Origin: Nocardia uniformis NBRC 13702 | GTDB lineage: Bacteria; Actinomycetota; Actinomycetes; Mycobacteriales; Mycobacteriaceae | Length of the DNA: 64,000 nucleotides | Assembly (NCBI RefSeq): GCF_001613345.1 | Contig: NZ_BDCE01000028.1 | Span: 1-64,000 of the forward strand | Reading direction: 5' to 3' | Made by a program: the position numbers and the translations under genes | The notes under the pieces: generated by a model | Database searches by the model: none | Seen by the model: only the letters and a program-made list of their open reading frames with translations | Told to the model about the DNA's origin: nothing | Shown: one piece after another, positions 1 through 9,044 of the stretch | Layout of the letters: the number at the start of each line of letters is the position of its first letter | How positions within the stretch are numbered: position 1 is the first letter of the stretch

Positions 1-20
1 GGCCAAAAGCACGCCGGGAT
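1..20 (-). repeat. Dispersed TGCTTTTG-loop hairpin repeat, copy 1 (cut by window edge)
   Basis: Read on the minus strand this is one arm (ATCCCGGC), the loop GTGCTTTTG and the beginning of the second arm of the hairpin repeat found again at 1755, 5717 and 7781. The window edge removes the rest of the arm. The copy lies outside any gene. Confidence 0.7.
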
Positions 21-107
21 GACGGGGGTATGCCGACACCGCGGCGTCAACCTCGATAACCGTTGCCGGGATGACGAGTCCGCGCAGGGCCCCTGACATA
101 CGCGAAA

Positions 108-140
108 GCCCCGCACCCGAGCACTGCTCAGATGCGGGGC
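108..140 (-). terminator. Rho-independent-type terminator after the DUF3043 gene
   Basis: Arms GCCCCGCA (108-115) and TGCGGGGC (133-140) pair perfectly, with an inner GAGCA/TGCTC stem. On the minus strand the hairpin is followed by a short T tract (TTTCG). It sits about 20 nt past the stop codon of the gene at 161-802. Confidence 0.75.
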
Positions 141-160
141 CGATGCGAAAACTATTGCGG

Positions 161-802
161 CTAAACGCTGTCGCCCGCCTGCACCCGCGGCTTGGGCGCA
201 CGCATCCGGCGCAGCTGCGAGGCGCGCACGAACGAGTACCACCCGAGCGACATGGGCGATTCGGTGGCATCCGGGAACCGCTCCCGCACCCGCCGGTTCA
301 CGATCCGCCCGAGCAGGAAGCCCTCGGCGACCATGAACACCATCATCACCAGCATCGCCATCGTCACGTACGCCTGTAGCACCGGCGATAGGAACATGGT
401 GAGAATCAACACCAGCGCCAGCGGCATGAACAGTCCGAGCAGATTGCGCCGCGCGTCGACCACATCGCGGACATAGCCCTTGACCGGTCCGCGGTCGCGC
501 GGCAGCAGGAACTGCTCCTCACCGGCGAGCATGCGCGCCCGGCGGTCGGCATTGTCGGCCTTGCGCTGCGCGGCGGCGACCTTGCGATCCTCCTTGCTGC
601 CGCGCGTGGCCTTGCGGCGGGCACGCGCTTCCTTGGAGGTCATCGGCGCGGGCGCGACCGGCCCGCGACGCCGGCCCTCGGCATCGCGACGCTTCGGGGT
701 CGGACGCCCTTTACCGAGGGTCACGGTCTGATCGACGGCCGCACCATTGGTAGTGGTGGTGTCGTCGGTGTTGCTGGACTCGCCGCGGCGCAGGAACTTC
801 AC
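161..802 (-). CDS. DUF3043 integral membrane protein
   Basis: The 213-aa protein has a long basic N-terminal half (about residues 30-120, rich in Arg, Lys and Ala, beginning with the family's KGRPTPKRRD stretch). Two hydrophobic segments follow at about residues 122-138 and 142-165, then a short basic tail. This is the layout of the actinobacterial DUF3043 family, whose M. tuberculosis member is Rv2206. Its function is unknown. The charged tail probably stays in the cytoplasm and may bind nucleic acid or ribosomes, but that is inference. The gene is divergent from the Fe-S carrier gene at 1170, as expected from mycobacterial gene order, and a terminator hairpin follows it. Confidence 0.85.
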   Translation of the reverse strand: MKFLRRGESSNTDDTTTTNGAAVDQTVTLGKGRPTPKRRDAEGRRRGPVAPAPMTSKEARARRKATRGSKEDRKVAAAQRKADNADRRARMLAGEEQFLLPRDRGPVKGYVRDVVDARRNLLGLFMPLALVLILTMFLSPVLQAYVTMAMLVMMVFMVAEGFLLGRIVNRRVRERFPDATESPMSLGWYSFVRASQLRRMRAPKPRVQAGDSV

Positions 803-1169
803 GCCGACCAGGCTATTCGATCGCGCCCGCGCGTGGACAACGTGGTCCGTTTCAGATGGCGTCGGTCACCGACCGAATGGCGAATAATCTCGGCCGGGTC
901 AACCGGCATCGCGGCCACATCCCCCGGTCATGACGGGCATAGACCCGTTCAGACCCCGCAATCGCCGGTGTGCGCAGCGCCCACGACCAGCGGTGACGAG
1001 CACCTCGAACACGGTCTCGGGGCAGCAATCGCCGAGCGGCGCGCGGGGAGGCGGTATCCAGAACCGAGGTCCCGCGTAGGATATGGAATAAGCCGCCGGG
1101 GAAGCGGCGTTGACAGCTGTCGAGCCGTGCGCTGTTCACGGATTGAACACAGGTCCCATAGGAGAGTTC
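803..1169. other. Intergenic region between divergent DUF3043 and HesB genes
   Basis: No coding potential stands out in these 367 nt. The region must hold both divergent promoters. A TTGACA hexamer at 1110-1115 could be a -35 element for the rightward gene, but no convincing -10 partner was found. A ribosome binding site (GGAGAG, 1161-1166) ends the region. Confidence 0.5.
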
Positions 1170-1520
1170 ATGACTGCGAACGAGACCACCACTACTCACG
1201 GTGCGACTCTGACCGACGCCGCCGCCCTCAAGGCGAAGGCGCTGCTCGACCAGGAAGGCCGCGATGACCTCGCGCTGCGCATCGCTGTGCAGCCGGGTGG
1301 TTGTGCCGGCCTGCGCTACCAGCTCTTTTTCGATGATCGCTCCCTCGATGGCGACCTGGTCGTCGAGTTCGGCGGCGTCAAGCTCGCGGTCGATCGCATG
1401 AGCGCCCCCTACATCCAGGGTGCCTCGATCGACTTCGTCGACACCATCGAGAAGCAGGGCTTCACCATCGACAACCCGAACGCCACCGGCTCCTGCGCCT
1501 GCGGCGACAGCTTCAACTGA
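1170..1520 (+). CDS. erpA: HesB/IscA-type iron-sulfur cluster carrier (ErpA-like)
   Basis: The 116-aa product is an A-type Fe-S carrier that holds a cluster and passes it to apoproteins. The three family cysteines are visible: one in PGGCAGLRY in the middle of the chain and the pair CAC in GSCACGDSF at the C-terminus. The ATG at 1170 is preferred over an in-frame upstream start at 1110 because GGAGAG lies 3 nt upstream and the family normally begins here. The homologous M. tuberculosis gene is Rv2204c, close to adoK as in this window. A strong terminator follows at 1533, so the gene is probably monocistronic. The family is certain; ErpA rather than another A-type carrier is by analogy. Confidence 0.93.
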   Translation: MTANETTTTHGATLTDAAALKAKALLDQEGRDDLALRIAVQPGGCAGLRYQLFFDDRSLDGDLVVEFGGVKLAVDRMSAPYIQGASIDFVDTIEKQGFTIDNPNATGSCACGDSFN

Positions 1521-1532
1521 GGTAGACCGACC

Positions 1533-1561
1533 AGCGCGGAACCTTCGACAGGTTCCGCGCT
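1533..1561 (+). terminator. Terminator of the HesB gene
   Basis: Perfect 11-bp arms AGCGCGGAACC (1533-1543) and GGTTCCGCGCT (1551-1561) enclose a 7-nt loop. The hairpin starts 12 nt after the TGA of the Fe-S carrier gene. Confidence 0.85.
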
Positions 1562-1660
1562 GTCTCATGTCCGCGCCGGACCAGGACAAGAGGGACTCAG
1601 CCCCACGGCCTCCCTCCGCCATACTCACCCAGGCATCCGCCTGTTCTCGCCCTCGCCCTC

Positions 1661-1756
1661 CCGGCGTGACCTACCCCGTCATCCCGGCGTGACCTACCCC
1701 CGTCATCCTGGCCTGACCCACCCCCGTCACCCCGGACCTGACTCACCCCCGTCATT
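1661..1756. repeat. Short tandem repeat, about four 23-26 nt units
   Basis: Four consecutive units share the pattern CCGGCGTGACCTAC followed by CCCCGTCAT. They begin near 1661, 1684, 1708 and 1731, with increasing divergence. The last unit runs directly into the hairpin repeat at 1755. The rest of this 455-nt intergenic stretch (1521-1975) holds only the terminator, the hairpin and the presumed adoK promoter. Confidence 0.75.
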
Positions 1757-1777
1757 CCGGCGTGCTTTTGGCCGGAA
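1755..1777 (+). repeat. Dispersed TGCTTTTG-loop hairpin repeat, copy 2
   Basis: Arms TTCCGGC (1755-1761) and GCCGGAA (1771-1777) flank the 9-nt loop GTGCTTTTG. The element continues with ATCCAC, as in the other copies. It lies between the HesB gene and adoK. Confidence 0.8.
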
Positions 1778-1891
1778 TCCACCGCTGATAGCCAACGGGT
1801 CTCGGCCAAATGCCCGCCCGGGATAACACCCCACATGCAGCACTCGACCGCCCAACCCTGGAGCAGTCCGTCTCGGACAGTGTAGTTTTAG

Positions 1892-2953
<1,062 letters not shown>

Positions 2954-2984
2954 CACCTCCCTGACCCCCGCTGGACTTCTCGGT

Positions 2985-3017
2985 CCCGCACACTGATCCG
3001 AGTGATCAACGTGCGGG
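2985..3017 (+). terminator. Terminator of adoK
   Basis: Outer arms CCCGCAC (2985-2991) and GTGCGGG (3011-3017) and inner arms TGATC/GATCA form an interrupted stem with a CGAGT loop. A short CTTT follows. It lies 32 nt past the adoK stop. Confidence 0.75.
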
Positions 3018-3177
3018 GCCTTTCGCCGTGTGCTCGATCACCGGCCCCAGTGCCGCGCCCGGAGAGATCGCCGCGAAAACCTGCCCCGTTCTTCCGGCGA
3101 GTTTCGCGCCGACCTTTCTCGACGCGGCACTAGCTTGATCTTCGCGATCAACGACGATCGCGCTCCTACCCGAGGGA

Positions 3178-4707
3178 TTGAGGACAGTGTTTGCGTCAAC
3201 TGGCGCCACGCCGTCATGCGTGCGAATCGGAATTGTGGATCTGATTTCGCAGCGACCGGAGAGTATGACGCGGCGGGTATTCGCGGAGGCGGTACTCGGC
3301 GCGGCGGCGCGACTGGGGGTGCGCGCCACGGGCTTCGGGGGCGAAGCGCTGCCGCAGCAGGACACCGGGTGGGGTGCGATTCTCCCTGACCCCCGGCTGG
3401 GCAACCAGACGAGCACAACCATCGCGGATCCTCCGGAAAGCGCCCGCGCGGGCGCAAGTGCCGTGGGCAGTCCGGACAGCAACCACGCAGGCGCAAGCAC
3501 TACGAGCCGCCCGAAACACAACTACGCGGGCGCAGGCTTCGCAAGCCACCCGCACAACCCCGTGGGCGCAACCACCACGAGTCATCCCGAACCCGACTCC
3601 GCAGGCGCAAGCTCAGCGCGCCATCCGGAACAAAGCAGGAAGGGCTCAGGAGTCGCGGACTTCTCGGTCGCCATCGAGCCGATCGCGATCGCACCGCACC
3701 GGTCGGACCGCTCGCTGTCACGCGAGTTCGTGATGTACCTCGAGATGCCGTACACCGACACGGCGCGCATCGACCCCGAATATGACGTGGAGATAAGCGT
3801 TTTCGGCATCGACCCGCTCGGACCGGTCGAGGCCGTCGACTGGGCGGCATTGGCCGAGATGGATGCGCTGATCATCAGCGGCAGCGAACCGACCGTGCCC
3901 GATATCGCCGACGAACCGTGCCTCGCGATCATCGACCGCATCATGCGCGAATGCTCCGACGCGACCTCACTGCTGTTCTCCTGCCATTCCGCCCATGCCG
4001 CACTGCATTTGGAGTACGGGCTGCGTCGGCACCGACTGCCGCGACGGGAGCACGGGGTATTCGACCACTGGGTGCACACGCCCGCGCTGTACGCCGATGA
4101 CTACGGCCGGGCCGAGGAGTACGACCTCACCGAACCGCATGTCATGCACGGCCCGTATCCGACCGAGGACACCGCCCACACCCTGGTCTCCGGACTCAGC
4201 ACCCCCGTCCGCGTACCCCATTCCCGCTGGAACGTCATGACTTCCGCCGACCTCCGCGCCGCCGACGTCACCGTCCTGCTCGATTCCGCCGACGCCGAAT
4301 GGCATCTCGCCACCGGCCCCGACGGCCTGCGCCGCGTCTTCATCCAGGGCCACCCGGAATACCTGTCCGACACCATGGCCCGTGAATACCGCCGCGATCT
4401 GCGCCGGTGGCTCACCGACGCTCGGCGTCCGTTCCCCGATATCCCGCAGCGCTACTTCTCCCGCGATACCGAGGACCGACTGCTCGACCAGGCGGTCGGC
4501 CTGCGCACCAGCTTCGATCCGGCACTGCTCGACGACTTCCCGCTGCCGTCGGACTACACCGAGGTGTCCGCGGATTGGTCCGCGGATTCGACGCTGTTCT
4601 TCGCCAATTGGATTCGCGCCATCGCCGACGCCCGACCCGGCGCGCCTGCCGAAATGGTGTCGAATCCGGCCGATGATTTTCGGTACGCCCACCCGTCTAC
4701 CCAATAG
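3178..4707 (+). CDS. MetA-family homoserine O-acyltransferase with an internal repeat insert
   Basis: Residues about 185-485 of the 509-aa product match the MetA/HTS fold. They contain the nucleophile region LFSCHSAHAAL (Cys269), the PHSRWN loop, FIQGHPEY carrying His392 and Glu394 of the Cys-His-Glu triad, and the closing FFANWIRAI. MetA enzymes acylate homoserine in methionine synthesis. The N-terminal strand-helix (VRIGIVDLISQRP) is separated from the rest by a low-complexity tract built of 12-13-residue repeats (about residues 88-152), which is not part of the usual 300-aa enzyme. The start is uncertain: TTG 3178, GTG 3187 and GTG 3220 are all in frame, and a GAGGA sequence overlaps this area. 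The hydrolase gene follows 20 nt downstream, so the two may be co-transcribed. Confidence 0.8.
   Translation: MRTVFASTGATPSCVRIGIVDLISQRPESMTRRVFAEAVLGAAARLGVRATGFGGEALPQQDTGWGAILPDPRLGNQTSTTIADPPESARAGASAVGSPDSNHAGASTTSRPKHNYAGAGFASHPHNPVGATTTSHPEPDSAGASSARHPEQSRKGSGVADFSVAIEPIAIAPHRSDRSLSREFVMYLEMPYTDTARIDPEYDVEISVFGIDPLGPVEAVDWAALAEMDALIISGSEPTVPDIADEPCLAIIDRIMRECSDATSLLFSCHSAHAALHLEYGLRRHRLPRREHGVFDHWVHTPALYADDYGRAEEYDLTEPHVMHGPYPTEDTAHTLVSGLSTPVRVPHSRWNVMTSADLRAADVTVLLDSADAEWHLATGPDGLRRVFIQGHPEYLSDTMAREYRRDLRRWLTDARRPFPDIPQRYFSRDTEDRLLDQAVGLRTSFDPALLDDFPLPSDYTEVSADWSADSTLFFANWIRAIADARPGAPAEMVSNPADDFRYAHPSTQ
3448..3633 (+). repeat. In-frame tandem repeat of 36-39 bp inside the MetA-family gene
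   Basis: About five units code for variants of AGAS-TTS-HP-. They start at residues 91, 104, 117, 129 and 142. All lengths are multiples of three and the frame stays open, so the tract is translated. The units have diverged at both silent and replacement sites. Confidence 0.8.
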
Positions 4708-4727
4708 ACATCGCGGAAGGAGCGACC

Positions 4728-5594
4728 ATGACCGACCCGAAAACCCACACGCTCGAGGTGCCCGGCGCCACCCTCACCTATGATGTGCGCGAGGCCGAGG
4801 CGTCCGATAAGCCGATCCTGTTGCTGATCGGATCCCCCATGGACGCTGGGGGTTTCGGCACCCTGTCCGGGCATTTCAGCGATCGCACAGTGGTCACCTA
4901 CGACCCGCGCGGGGTGGAGCGCAGCATCCGGACCGATAAGGCGCGCGAATCGACACCCGAGCTGCACGCCGAAGACCTCAGCCGCCTCATCACCGAAATC
5001 GGCGGACCGGTCGATATCTTCGCCAGCAGCGGCGGCGCGGTCAATGGCCTCGCCCTGGTAACCGCGCACCCCGAACAGGTCCGCACCCTGGTCGCACACG
5101 AACCCCCCGCCGCGCAAAACCTCCCCGACCGGGAGAACGCCCTCGCAGCGGTCATGGATATCCGAGAGACCTACGAGCGCGACGGTATCGGCCCGGGCAT
5201 GGCGAAGTTCATCGCCATCGTCTCCCATAAAGGCGAGATCCCCGCCGACTTCTTCACGAACCAGCCGCCCGCCGACCCCGCCACCTTCGGCCTGCCCACC
5301 GAAGACGACGGCAACCGCGATGACGTACTGCTCGCCCAGAACCTCGTCACCTGCACCCACTACAACCTCGACTTCAACGCCCTGCGCGCGGCACCGACCC
5401 GCATTGTCGTGGGCATCGGCGTCGAAGCGGAAGGCGAACTGGCCCGCCGCTCGGCCGAAGCCGTCGCCGAACGCCTCGGCCTGCAGCCGGTAGTATTCCC
5501 CGGCGGCCATGACGGCTTCCTCGGCGGCGAGTACGGCATGACCGGCGACCCGGACGCTTTCGCAGCGAAACTGCACGAGGTCCTCGACGACTAG
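4728..5594 (+). CDS. Alpha/beta-fold hydrolase
   Basis: The 288-aa protein has the alpha/beta hydrolase order. A hydrophobic strand and oxyanion region (LLLIGSPMDAGGF) come first, then YDPRGVERS, a nucleophile elbow FASSGGA (Ser101), and a late His in the GGHDGF segment that would complete the triad. The substrate cannot be read from the sequence. An AAGGAG ribosome binding site precedes the ATG. It starts 20 nt after the MetA-family gene and is probably in its operon. The downstream stretch is repeat-rich and non-coding. Confidence 0.85.
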   Translation: MTDPKTHTLEVPGATLTYDVREAEASDKPILLLIGSPMDAGGFGTLSGHFSDRTVVTYDPRGVERSIRTDKARESTPELHAEDLSRLITEIGGPVDIFASSGGAVNGLALVTAHPEQVRTLVAHEPPAAQNLPDRENALAAVMDIRETYERDGIGPGMAKFIAIVSHKGEIPADFFTNQPPADPATFGLPTEDDGNRDDVLLAQNLVTCTHYNLDFNALRAAPTRIVVGIGVEAEGELARRSAEAVAERLGLQPVVFPGGHDGFLGGEYGMTGDPDAFAAKLHEVLDD

Positions 5595-6052
5595 GCGGCA
5601 AGCCAAGAGCAGCGCCGGGTAACCCCTTCGCTATTCCGGGCTGGCCAAGAGCACCAGCGACGAACCCCCTCATCGTTCCGGCTGGCCAAGAACACCGGCC
5701 GCTGAGCCCCTCGTCATTCCGGCGTGCTTTTGGCCGGAATCCACGCCCGAAGGTCCGAGCCTCCGTGTGGATCACGGCTACGACGCGAGCCGGGATGACC
5801 GGGCCTTCGGTCACGCAACGTGCGGTACTTCCGACCGCACTCCAATCCGCCTGAAGGACATCGCGTCGAACACACGTGGTTCTGGCGAGCCACCACTCCC
5901 ACGACCTGGACAAACGATCACTACGAACAGGTGGCGGCGATGCGCGAGAGCATCCCGCCACCGGTTCATCGTCCATACCTGGCACCTCGCATAAGGATCG
6001 GCTGGTAGGAGTCGGTGTTTACACCCCACCGTCGCGCCCTAGGGTGTGGTGT
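5595..6052. other. Repeat-rich intergenic region
   Basis: No gene is supported in these 458 nt. Degenerate pieces of the dispersed repeat (for example GGCTGGCCAAGAGCACC near 5640 and a similar run near 5685) precede the intact hairpin copy at 5717. The start of the metallo-hydrolase gene lies at the right end. A longer reading frame entering that gene from 5876 lacks initiation signals and is probably non-coding before 6053. Confidence 0.6.
5717..5739 (+). repeat. Dispersed TGCTTTTG-loop hairpin repeat, copy 3
   Basis: Arms TTCCGGC (5717-5723) and GCCGGAA (5733-5739) surround GTGCTTTTG. Flanks GTCA on the left and TCCAC on the right are shared with copies 2 and 4. Confidence 0.8.
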
Positions 6053-6766
6053 ATGGCATCCGACCGTTTGTACTTCCGTCAACTGCTCGCCGGGCGAGAT
6101 TGGGCCGTGGGCGACCCGATCGCCACCCAGATGCGCAATTTCGCGTACCTGATCGGCGATCGCGATTCCGGCGAGTGCGTGGTCGTCGATCCGGCGTACG
6201 CGGCGAGCGATCTGGTGGAGATCGCCGAGGCCGACGGCATGCGGTTGAGCGGTGTACTGGCCACCCATCACCATCCCGATCATGTCGGCGGCACCATGCT
6301 CGGTTTCACGCTGCGCGGGGTCAAGGAACTCTTGGAGAACGTCGATGTGCCGGTGCACGTCAACAAGGAGGAGCTGTCGTGGGTCGCGCAGGTCACCGAT
6401 ATCGCGCCGAGTGAGCTGACCGGACACGAGCACGGCGACAAGGTGGCGGTCGGCGGCTTCGAGATCGAACTGCTGCACACCCCCGGGCATACGCCGGGCA
6501 GCCAGTGCTTCCTGTTCGAGGACCGCCTCATCGCGGGCGACACCCTCTTCGTGGACGGTTGCGGCCGCACCGATTTCCCGGGTGGCGATTCCGAGGCGAT
6601 GTTCCACAGCCTCCGGTATCTCGCCGGCCTGAAAGGTGATCCGGTGGTGTACCCCGGCCACTGGTATTCCGAGGAGCCCAGCGCGACCCTGTCCACCGTC
6701 CGCGACAAGAACTACGTCATGCGCCCGAAGACCCTGGACGAGTGGCAGATGTTCATGCCCGGCTGA
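6053..6766 (+). CDS. MBL-fold metallo-hydrolase (glyoxalase II/persulfide dioxygenase-like)
   Basis: The 237-aa protein carries the full metallo-beta-lactamase metal set. It has THHHPDHVGG (HxHxDH), HTPGHTPGSQC with the next His, AGDTLFVDGCGR with the bridging Asp, and VYPGHWY with the last His. The insert and spacing resemble glyoxalase II or sulfur dioxygenase relatives more than beta-lactamases, but the substrate is not determined. The ATG at 6053 starts a sequence of family length. The gene meets the oppositely oriented gene at 6767 with no spacer. Confidence 0.88.
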   Translation: MASDRLYFRQLLAGRDWAVGDPIATQMRNFAYLIGDRDSGECVVVDPAYAASDLVEIAEADGMRLSGVLATHHHPDHVGGTMLGFTLRGVKELLENVDVPVHVNKEELSWVAQVTDIAPSELTGHEHGDKVAVGGFEIELLHTPGHTPGSQCFLFEDRLIAGDTLFVDGCGRTDFPGGDSEAMFHSLRYLAGLKGDPVVYPGHWYSEEPSATLSTVRDKNYVMRPKTLDEWQMFMPG

Positions 6767-7132
6767 TCACGGCACCCACAGCAGTTGCCGTTCGGCATCG
6801 TAGATTTCGTACCCGAGCCCCCGGGTCGCGGTCTCCAACACGCGCCGAATAACCGCCGCCGCACTGTCAACCGCCATACTCCGGGTTCTTCGCCGGTCGA
6901 AACTGTCGGCCGGAGTGACACGCACGGCATTCCCCGCCGCTTCGATATGCAGCACGGCATGCCGATGGATCACCGGCAGTTCGTCATTCCACATCCGCAG
7001 CACATGAACGACGAACAGCATATTGGCGGTGACCGGAATGCCCTGCTGCGCACGCACATACGAGGGCACATCCCCCGCCGCCGCGACAACCCCCTCCGGC
7101 AGCACCACGTATTCATAACTCACCCCTTCCAA
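6767..7132 (-). CDS. Hypothetical protein, about 120 aa
   Basis: I do not recognise the family. The product is a soluble mixed alpha/beta protein with no signal peptide or membrane segment, and no cysteines or obvious catalytic motif. Two starts are possible: TTG 7132 or GTG 7123, the latter directly after a GGAAGGG run that could serve as ribosome binding site. It is convergent with the metallo-hydrolase (the stops abut) and divergent from the secreted protein at 7295. Confidence 0.6.
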   Translation of the reverse strand: MEGVSYEYVVLPEGVVAAAGDVPSYVRAQQGIPVTANMLFVVHVLRMWNDELPVIHRHAVLHIEAAGNAVRVTPADSFDRRRTRSMAVDSAAAVIRRVLETATRGLGYEIYDAERQLLWVP

Positions 7133-7294
7133 CGTACGTGCCGATGCCGAGCAGGTCGCGGCCCGGATTTCGCGAAAAGCCCACCCCGAGGCCCCACATC
7201 CGCTAGTTTGCGAAACGCTTTCGTTTCACAACTTGGGTTGGGGGTCGCTCCACCTCGGCGCGTCCACAACCCGTCGGGGAAGGACCCAGTAACT

Positions 7295-7705
7295 ATGCGT
7301 AAAACCCTGTGGCTCAACGGCGCAGCCCTCGCCGCCGCGGCAGTCCTGGCCACGGCCGCACCGGCACAGGCCACCGCCACCGGCATTATCGGCTCCGACG
7401 GCACCTTCCAGGTCGGCGTGGATATCAAGCCCGGCGTCTACACCACGACCACCGCGGTCAAGGCGTGCGCGTGGGCGCGGCTGAACGCGAAGACACCGGA
7501 GCTGAGCGCCATGCTCGAAACCGGCGGCGCGCTGAACGGCAAGGCGACAGTGGAGATCAAGTCCGGTGACGTCGCGTTCTACACCGTGGGCTGCGGGACG
7601 TGGAAACTGAAGACCACCACCGAGTTTCCGACCGGGTCGAGTGGATTCCCGACCGGATCGGCGTCGAATACGACCGGGTCGGCTACCTCCGCCGAACAGG
7701 GCTAG
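7295..7705 (+). CDS. Small secreted protein with Sec signal peptide
   Basis: The 136-aa product begins MRKTLWLNGAALAAAAVL and has an A-x-A-type cleavage region (TAAPAQA, about residues 22-28). A beta-rich domain with two cysteines (KACAW and VGCGTW) follows, then a Ser/Thr/Gly-rich tail with three FPTGS-like repeats. The domain starts GTFQVGVDIKPGVY, a pattern common in small exported actinobacterial proteins of unknown role. A GGGGAAGGA ribosome binding site lies just upstream of the ATG, so longer frames from 6785 are not used. The two Cys may form a disulfide outside the cell. Confidence 0.8.
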   Translation: MRKTLWLNGAALAAAAVLATAAPAQATATGIIGSDGTFQVGVDIKPGVYTTTTAVKACAWARLNAKTPELSAMLETGGALNGKATVEIKSGDVAFYTVGCGTWKLKTTTEFPTGSSGFPTGSASNTTGSATSAEQG

Positions 7706-7780
7706 CGTTCGCCTCCAGAATGACTGAAGCTCGCCGCCATCATGGCTGAGCCTCGTCATCCAGACAGAGACGCCCCCGTC

Positions 7781-7805
7781 ATCCCGGCATGCTTTTGGCC
7801 GGGAT
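7781..7805 (+). repeat. Dispersed TGCTTTTG-loop hairpin repeat, copy 4
   Basis: Arms ATCCCGGC (7781-7788) and GCCGGGAT (7798-7805) surround ATGCTTTTG. Compared with copies 2 and 3 the stem differs by a T-A to C-G pair change on both arms, so pairing is kept. Confidence 0.8.
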
Positions 7806-7887
7806 CCACACCCCACTCATGAGCTGAGTCTGGTGGACTCCAGCCAACACTCCCCGGAATGACGGAAAGCTCCCGCAACGACCTGAC

Positions 7888-7925
7888 CGGTCACACATCG
7901 CGACGTCGACCGAGATGTGTGACCG
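7888..7925 (-). terminator. Terminator downstream of ilvE
   Basis: Perfect 12-bp arms CGGTCACACATC (7888-7899) and GATGTGTGACCG (7914-7925) with a 14-nt loop lie 19 nt past the ilvE stop. The right end (GTGTGACCGCTCAG) resembles that of the hairpin after gcvT. Confidence 0.8.
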
Positions 7926-7943
7926 CTCAGTCCGATTCAGCGC

Positions 7944-9044
7944 TCAGGCCAGCGTCCGCATCCATCCGTGGCTATCCGCGAAGGTGCCCCGCTGAATTCC
8001 GGTGAGCGTCTCCCGCAATGCCATGGTGACCTCGCCGGGCTGCCCGTCGCCAATGGTGAACTCACCCTCGGCCGACTGCACCGTCCCGACCGGAATAACC
8101 ACGGCCGCGGTCCCGCACCCGAAAACCTCAGTGATCGCACCGGATTCGACGCCGGTGCGCCATTCCGCCACGGAGATCTTGCGCTCTTCGACCTTGTATC
8201 CCGAATCGGCGGCGAGGGTGATCAGTGAGTCGCGGGTAATCCCCGGCAGCAGCGATCCGGACAGCTCCGGCGTCACGAGCCGCGCATCCGACCCACTGCC
8301 GAACACGAAGAACAGGTTGTTGGTCCCCATCTCCTCGACGTACGTGCGCTCGCAGGCGTCCAGCCACACCACCTGATCGCACCCCTGCGCCGCGGCCTCC
8401 TGCTGCGCCAACAGCGAGGCAGCGTAGTTCCCCGCCACCTTCGCCTCCCCGGTTCCACCCGGCGCGGCCCGCACGAACTCCGTGGACAGCCACACCCGCA
8501 CCGGCTGCAACCCACCCGCGAAGTACGCGCCCGCAGGCGACCCGAGCAGCAGGTACTTGTACCCATCGGCGGGCTTCACACCCAGCCCCGCCTCGGTGGC
8601 GAACATGAACGGCCGCAAATACAGCGACTCCTCACCCCCTGCGGGCGGCACCCACTCCCCATCCACCGCGAGCAGCTGCCGAATCGACTCGATGAACAAC
8701 TCCTCCGGCAGTTGCGCCATAGCCATCCGCTTGGCCGACCGCTGGAACCGCGCCGCATTGGCATCCACCCGGAAGGTAGCGATACTCCCGTCGGCCTGCC
8801 GGTACGCCTTCAACCCCTCGAAGATCGCCTGCCCGTAGTGGAACACCATGGTCGACGGATCCATCGACAGGGGGCTGTACGGCAGTACCTCCGCATTGAC
8901 CCATTCGCCACCGACATAGTCGATCGACACCATGTGATCGCTGAAAAACCGTCCGAAACCAGGTGCCGCGAGAATCTCCTGTCGCCGCTCCGCCGAGGTC
9001 GGGGCCGGGTGCGGGGTACGGGTGAATTGCGCGGCAACAGTCAT
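7944..9044 (-). CDS. ilvE: Branched-chain amino acid aminotransferase
   Basis: This PLP enzyme performs the last step of Leu, Ile and Val synthesis and the first of their breakdown. The 366-aa protein has the class IV aminotransferase pattern: [15 protein letters not shown] near residue 68, the PLP lysine in EAKVAGNY (Lys202), and [12 protein letters not shown] followed by LPGITRDSL. The ATG at 9044 overlaps the TGA of the upstream gene (ATGA), which fixes this start and indicates translational coupling. The M. tuberculosis counterpart is Rv2210c, also next to gcvT. Confidence 0.96.
   Translation of the reverse strand: MTVAAQFTRTPHPAPTSAERRQEILAAPGFGRFFSDHMVSIDYVGGEWVNAEVLPYSPLSMDPSTMVFHYGQAIFEGLKAYRQADGSIATFRVDANAARFQRSAKRMAMAQLPEELFIESIRQLLAVDGEWVPPAGGEESLYLRPFMFATEAGLGVKPADGYKYLLLGSPAGAYFAGGLQPVRVWLSTEFVRAAPGGTGEAKVAGNYAASLLAQQEAAAQGCDQVVWLDACERTYVEEMGTNNLFFVFGSGSDARLVTPELSGSLLPGITRDSLITLAADSGYKVEERKISVAEWRTGVESGAITEVFGCGTAAVVIPVGTVQSAEGEFTIGDGQPGEVTMALRETLTGIQRGTFADSHGWMRTLA

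Noticed and set aside
5876..6052. N-terminal extension of the metallo-hydrolase gene
   Set aside because: The family begins at MASDRLYF (6053); the upstream codons lie in repeat-derived non-coding sequence.
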